A stretch of 24,764 bases of DNA from a virus: positions 1 to 24,764 of the IMG/VR virus record IMGVR_UViG_3300036402_000229; one strand, 5' to 3'. Position numbers and translations under genes: made by a program. Under the pieces are notes generated by a model. The model saw nothing but the letters and a program-made list of their open reading frames with translations. It was not told where the DNA came from and searched no databases. Positions 21,685-24,764 of the stretch are shown piece by piece. Each line of letters begins with the position of its first letter. Position 1 is the first letter of the stretch.

Positions 21685-22334
21685 CCCCGGTTCCCGGCGG
21701 CATGGTCCGCCTCGACCCGTCGCGCGGCTCCACCCTGACGTTGATCCTCGCCCAGCCGCCCGACCGGTCTGGCGGCGTCGGCGGATGGCAGGCGACGCAG
21801 CGCACGGGCCGGGCCCCCGGGAAGTGGTGGCTGGAGCAGCCCGACAGCGCCATCTCGCTGGAGTGCATCCTCGACCTCGACGCGATCGCCGGGCCGAGCA
21901 TCGAGCGGCGCCTCGACGTGCTGTACGCGATGGGCCGCAAGGGCAAGGCTGACGCGCCGCCGATCATCCGGCTGCTCGGCGACGTCGACCCTGAGGACCG
22001 GCGCACCAGGTGGGTGCTGCAGGACATCGCGAAGGGCGGGCGCCTCTTCACGCCCAACGGCCTGCTGCGTCAGCAGCGCGTCACGCTGCAGCTCGAGGGC
22101 TACGACGAGATCCCGACGATCAAGCCCGTCCAGATCAAGCGGACCCGCAACCAGCAGGGCAGGCGCCGCCGCCGGCAGGTCACCACCCACAAGAACGACA
22201 CGCTGCGCGCGATCGCGGTCCGCGAACTCGGCGCGTCGAGCGCCTGGCAGGACATCGCGTCATGGAACGAGCGCTTCAAGGGCGTCGACCCGGACGCGCC
22301 GCTGCGCGCCGGGATCAAGGTCACGCTGCGGTGA
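21681..22334 (+). CDS. LysM-containing tail/baseplate hub protein
   Basis: 217 residues from GTG 21681 in a GTGA overlap with the tape measure stop. The first about 145 residues form a beta-rich domain (STLTLILAQPP, PGKWWLEQPDSAISLECIL, RVTLQLEGYDEIP) similar to the tube-like initiator of contractile tails. A basic linker (QGRRRRRQ) leads to a LysM domain (about 160-217: HKNDTLRAIAVRELGASSAW ending LRAGIKVTL), which binds peptidoglycan or caps the hub. Equivalent proteins, such as P2 gpX or T4 gp53-type, connect the tape measure and tube to the hub. LysM at the C-terminal end is typical. Confidence 0.85.
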   Translation: MTPVPGGMVRLDPSRGSTLTLILAQPPDRSGGVGGWQATQRTGRAPGKWWLEQPDSAISLECILDLDAIAGPSIERRLDVLYAMGRKGKADAPPIIRLLGDVDPEDRRTRWVLQDIAKGGRLFTPNGLLRQQRVTLQLEGYDEIPTIKPVQIKRTRNQQGRRRRRQVTTHKNDTLRAIAVRELGASSAWQDIASWNERFKGVDPDAPLRAGIKVTLR

Positions 22335-22867
22335 GCCGCGACACGCCGGCCAAGCGCGCGCGGGCGCGCCGCGACGCGGCGCTGATGGCGCCTCCGAAGC
22401 GCGTCAAGCCACGCACCGACATCAGCGCGCTGAAGCTCGAGGCCGCCGGCCGCACCTACCCGATCGGGGAGAACATCGACGGTGATCATCCGTGGGAACT
22501 GACGCTCGAGGGCGCGGCCACGGTGGCAATCCCGATCAGGTCGCCAGACGCGTCGCTGCTCGACGTGCTCGCCGATGAGGCGCTGATCCAGGAGCAGGGC
22601 GTCCGGGTGGTGATCGACGGCGTCGTCTACGCGGTCGCGTCGGTCAACAGCGACGGCACGGGCCTCTACACACTCACGCTCGAGGACGAGGTCGCATGGC
22701 GGCTACGGCAGTTCTCCAGGTTCATGTCGGCCGACCGGCGATCCATCAACCGGGCTGGCTTCATCTATCGGATGGTGCAGGAGGCGTCGCGCCCGCCGCT
22801 CGCGCCCATGCCGGCGTTCATTCCGGAGATCAACGACAAGCAGCCCGTCGCCCGGACGAGCTCGTGA
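22331..22867 (+). CDS. Baseplate hub N-terminal part (gpD-like), split gene candidate
   Basis: 178 residues from GTG 22331 in a GTGA overlap. After a basic N-terminus (about 25 residues, SRDTPAKRARARRDA) it has the beta-barrel pattern of a hub protein's first domain: LEAAGRTYPIGENIDGDHPW, WELTLEGAATVAIPIRSPD, VRVVIDGVVYAVASVNSDG, LYTLTLEDEVAWRLRQFSR, then INRAGFIYRMVQEA. In P2 or Mu a single gpD-like hub covers this and the following gene's central region. Here the two parts are separate but translationally coupled, the stop overlapping the next GTG. The role (tail tip trimer ring) is inferred from order and fold-like pattern. Confidence 0.68.
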   Translation: MSRDTPAKRARARRDAALMAPPKRVKPRTDISALKLEAAGRTYPIGENIDGDHPWELTLEGAATVAIPIRSPDASLLDVLADEALIQEQGVRVVIDGVVYAVASVNSDGTGLYTLTLEDEVAWRLRQFSRFMSADRRSINRAGFIYRMVQEASRPPLAPMPAFIPEINDKQPVARTSS

Positions 22868-24267
22868 CCCTCAAGCGCCCGAATGCGCCGGCGCGCAGGG
22901 TCACCGCTACGGCCGCAGCCAAGCAGGGGGATGCCGGCCGCGCCCACGGCCTCGGCGAGGGGTCGAGCATCACCGTGAAGGGAGCGCGCGCGACCAGCGC
23001 GCAGCGCGCGGTGATCGACGGCTGCCTCAGCGAGGCCAAGCAGGCGGGCGCCTCTCAGCGCGTGATGGTCGCCGTGGTGATGGCCATCACCCAGGAGTCG
23101 GGCGCATCGACCGGCGCGGTCAACGGCAGCCACATCGGCCCGTTTCAGCAGGACCCGGCGTGGGGGTCCTCGTCGGATCGCACCGATCCCGAAGCGTCCA
23201 CCCGCCTGTTTCTGCGTGGCGGCAAGGCTGGCCAGTCCGGATGGCAGCAGACCCAGGGGGGCCTGAAGGCCGCGCCGGGCGATCTCTCGCTGGCGATCGA
23301 GGCGGTGCAGCGCAGCGGCCGGCCGAGCGCGTACGCGCAGTGGGAGACTGAAGCCACGGCCACGGTCAAGGCCTGGCTGGGATCCGACGGGTTCGGCACC
23401 AGCGCCACCACCAAGAAGCGCTACACGTTCACTCGCGGCGAGCGCGGCGGCCAGCGCGAAGACTCCTGGGAGGCGACCGGCCGCCTCGCCGAGGAGGTCG
23501 GCCGGCGCCGCTGGGCGGCGGGCAACGTCTTCGGCTACGCCAGCGACGAGGAGCTGCGCGCCGCGGCGCCGAGCTTGGTGATCCACGGCGACGAGGGCTG
23601 GCTGCTGTCAGATCCCGAGTGGGACTGGGGCCAGGCCCGGGCGGTGTCCGAGGTCACGCTGCGCGTCGCCGCCGACCGGTGGGGCGTGATGCCCGGCGGT
23701 GTCGTGATCATGGCCACGGGCGGCGTCACGGACGGCCGGTTCGAGGTCAAGAGCGTCTCCGGCGCACGCCTCGACAGCCCAGAGGCGGACGTCGTGCTCA
23801 TCCGCCCCACGCGGTCGAAGGCCGAGCCGCCCGCTGAGGCGGCCAGCGACTCGGGAGCGGGCAGCGCGAGCGGCCTGCGCGCCGCGTGCCAGAAGATCTC
23901 CGACCAGCACCGCGCCTACCTCTTCGGCGGCGGCCACAAGGCACTGTCGGCGATCACCGACCACGAGCCGCTGGACTGCTCGAGCGCAGTGTCGCTCGCC
24001 CTGTGGCTCGCCGACATGTTCCCGGGCAGCGCCGCGCTGACCAGCGGCGCCCTCGCGGCGGCGTGGGGCAAGGCGGGCAAGGGCCAGGAGTTCACGGTGT
24101 GGGCGAACGACGGGCACTGCTGGATCGAGGCCTACGACGGGGACGGCAAGTTCGCGTGGCGCTTCGACACCCGACCCGTGGCCGGCGAGGACCGCGGGCC
24201 ACGGGTCCGCACCAGCCTGATCGCCGACCAGGGCCGCTTCAGCGGACGGCACTGGGCCGGCCACTAG
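22864..24267 (+). CDS. Baseplate hub/tail lysin: lysozyme-like, hub and NlpC/P60-like domains
   Basis: 467 residues from GTG 22864. Residues about 50-175 resemble the transglycosylase-like domain frequent in actinobacteria: AVVMAITQESGAS with candidate catalytic Glu78, HIGPFQQDPAWGSSS, and SLAIEAVQRSGRPSAYAQWE. About 185-325 is hub-like (YTFTRGERGGQREDSWEATG, WDWGQARAVSEVTLRVAADR, DGRFEVKSVSGA). About 340-467 is NlpC/P60-like: YLFGGGHK, Cys372 in LDCSSAVSLAL, His418 in VWANDGHCWIEAY, WRFDTR. It would sit at the tail tip and cut both glycan and peptide bonds during DNA entry. All three catalytic residues are present. It begins in an overlap with the preceding gene. Confidence 0.82.
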   Translation: MTLKRPNAPARRVTATAAAKQGDAGRAHGLGEGSSITVKGARATSAQRAVIDGCLSEAKQAGASQRVMVAVVMAITQESGASTGAVNGSHIGPFQQDPAWGSSSDRTDPEASTRLFLRGGKAGQSGWQQTQGGLKAAPGDLSLAIEAVQRSGRPSAYAQWETEATATVKAWLGSDGFGTSATTKKRYTFTRGERGGQREDSWEATGRLAEEVGRRRWAAGNVFGYASDEELRAAAPSLVIHGDEGWLLSDPEWDWGQARAVSEVTLRVAADRWGVMPGGVVIMATGGVTDGRFEVKSVSGARLDSPEADVVLIRPTRSKAEPPAEAASDSGAGSASGLRAACQKISDQHRAYLFGGGHKALSAITDHEPLDCSSAVSLALWLADMFPGSAALTSGALAAAWGKAGKGQEFTVWANDGHCWIEAYDGDGKFAWRFDTRPVAGEDRGPRVRTSLIADQGRFSGRHWAGH

Positions 24268-24270
24268 CGC

Positions 24271-24567
24271 ATGCCCCGCAAGGCCCCCCTCACGCGGCTG
24301 TCCGCGGACACCGCCCGTAGCGAGACTGTCCTCGAGCTGCTCGAGGCGACCGTGCTCTCTACGCCGGCCGCTGGCGAAATGCTCCGCGTCGAGATCGACT
24401 CGCAGCCCGGGCACGTCCGCGACTGCCCATGGGCGCCGCGATTCCAGACGGTGGTGACGGTCGACGGACCAGTCGTCGTTGAGCAGCTTCCTGAGCCAGA
24501 TGACGCGGCCCTTGTGGCCGAGAGCGACGAAGGCAACGCCTGGGTGGTGATGTGGTGGCCGCAGTAG
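24271..24567 (+). CDS. Unrecognised 98-residue baseplate-region protein
   Basis: ATG 24271 lies 3 bp after the hub stop. The N-terminus is basic and helical (PRKAPLTRLSADTARS, then TVLELLEATVLS), followed by beta strands (GEMLRVEIDSQPGH, FQTVVTVDGPVVVEQL) and an acidic-then-aromatic end (AWVVMWWPQ). Its place between hub and the gp25-like wedge gene is where a spike or small baseplate protein (such as P2 gpV) is often found, but no PAAR or OB-fold signature is visible. The next gene's start overlaps its 3' end. Confidence 0.6.
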   Translation: MPRKAPLTRLSADTARSETVLELLEATVLSTPAAGEMLRVEIDSQPGHVRDCPWAPRFQTVVTVDGPVVVEQLPEPDDAALVAESDEGNAWVVMWWPQ

Positions 24568-24764
24568 ACGAGGTGCCGCACCTGCGCTGGCCGCTGCGCG
24601 GTGCCGCGCACCGGCTGCAGACCGTCGAGCAGGACACGATCGACGATGTCCGCCAGTGCGTCCGGGTGCTGCTGGTCACCCCGCTCGGCGCGCGGCCCCT
24701 GGCACCAGAGATCGGCGTGGAGGACCCGACGTTCACGGCAGGGGTCGACGCCGAGGTCCTGGCG
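24555..24764 (+). CDS. Baseplate wedge protein, gpW/gp25-like (cut by window edge)
   Basis: GTG 24555 (or 24552) opens a frame overlapping the previous gene by 13 bp and running to the edge, 70 codons. The protein has HLRWPLRGAAHRLQTVEQ followed by TIDDVRQCVRVLLVTPLGA and RPLAPEIGV, matching the FPF-R, V-E, I-x-x-I-x-x-L-L-T-x-x-G-x-R signature of T4 gp25/P2 gpW, where the R-P-x-F-G segment closes the lysozyme-like fold. These proteins nucleate sheath assembly on the baseplate, in line with a contractile tail. Only the N-terminal half is in view and the rest is beyond the window. Confidence 0.82.
   Translation, partial: MAAVDEVPHLRWPLRGAAHRLQTVEQDTIDDVRQCVRVLLVTPLGARPLAPEIGVEDPTFTAGVDAEVLA

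Overview
The window is the left end and late (packaging, head, tail) operon of a contractile-tailed phage, most likely an integrated prophage of a very GC-rich actinobacterium. The evidence is very high third-position GC, frequent GTG starts in GTGA or ATGA overlaps, and actinobacterial-type hub domains. A possible Thermoleophilia/Solirubrobacterales-like host is a weak inference from a 22-residue N-terminus at the left edge. No integrase, repressor, replication or lysis cassette is visible, so these would lie beyond the right edge.

Layout. 1-66 looks chromosomal. 126-166 is the 3' part of a tRNA-Thr(GGT) on the minus strand without its 5' half, which fits a prophage attachment-site junction. 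278-305 holds nested GTTCG inverted repeats, including a close match to the Gram-positive/actinobacterial LexA (SOS) box. 305-1803 carries three unrecognised genes. 1811-4403 is the packaging block: HNH endonuclease, a GC-palindromic gap that may be cos, TerS and TerL. 4400-8478 is the head block: small membrane protein, HK97-type portal, S49 prohead protease, and a major capsid protein with an N-terminal delta-like coiled coil.

8569-12552 is the unusual part. Directly after the capsid gene sit five small soluble glycosyltransferase-like genes and one SAM methyltransferase, all translationally coupled. They run into a small fibre-associated protein and a 530-residue SGNH-hydrolase tail fibre (12570-14569). 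I infer a virion-glycosylation cassette that would build a methylated oligosaccharide on capsid or fibre. A three-gene island on the opposite strand (15394-14705) follows.

15546-24764 is the connector and tail block: head-tail adaptor, gpG-like morphogenesis protein, tail terminator candidate, sheath, tube, tail-assembly chaperone with a -1 frameshift site (GGGGGAA), tape measure, LysM protein, a baseplate hub apparently split over two genes, a small unknown protein and the start of a gp25-like baseplate wedge. The second hub gene carries both a lysozyme-like and an NlpC/P60-like domain, so it probably also acts as the cell-wall puncturing tip.

Nearly all plus-strand genes overlap or abut, so the region is probably one long late transcript. 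The clear breaks are at 2141-2262, 7050-7143, 8479-8568 and 15395-15545.
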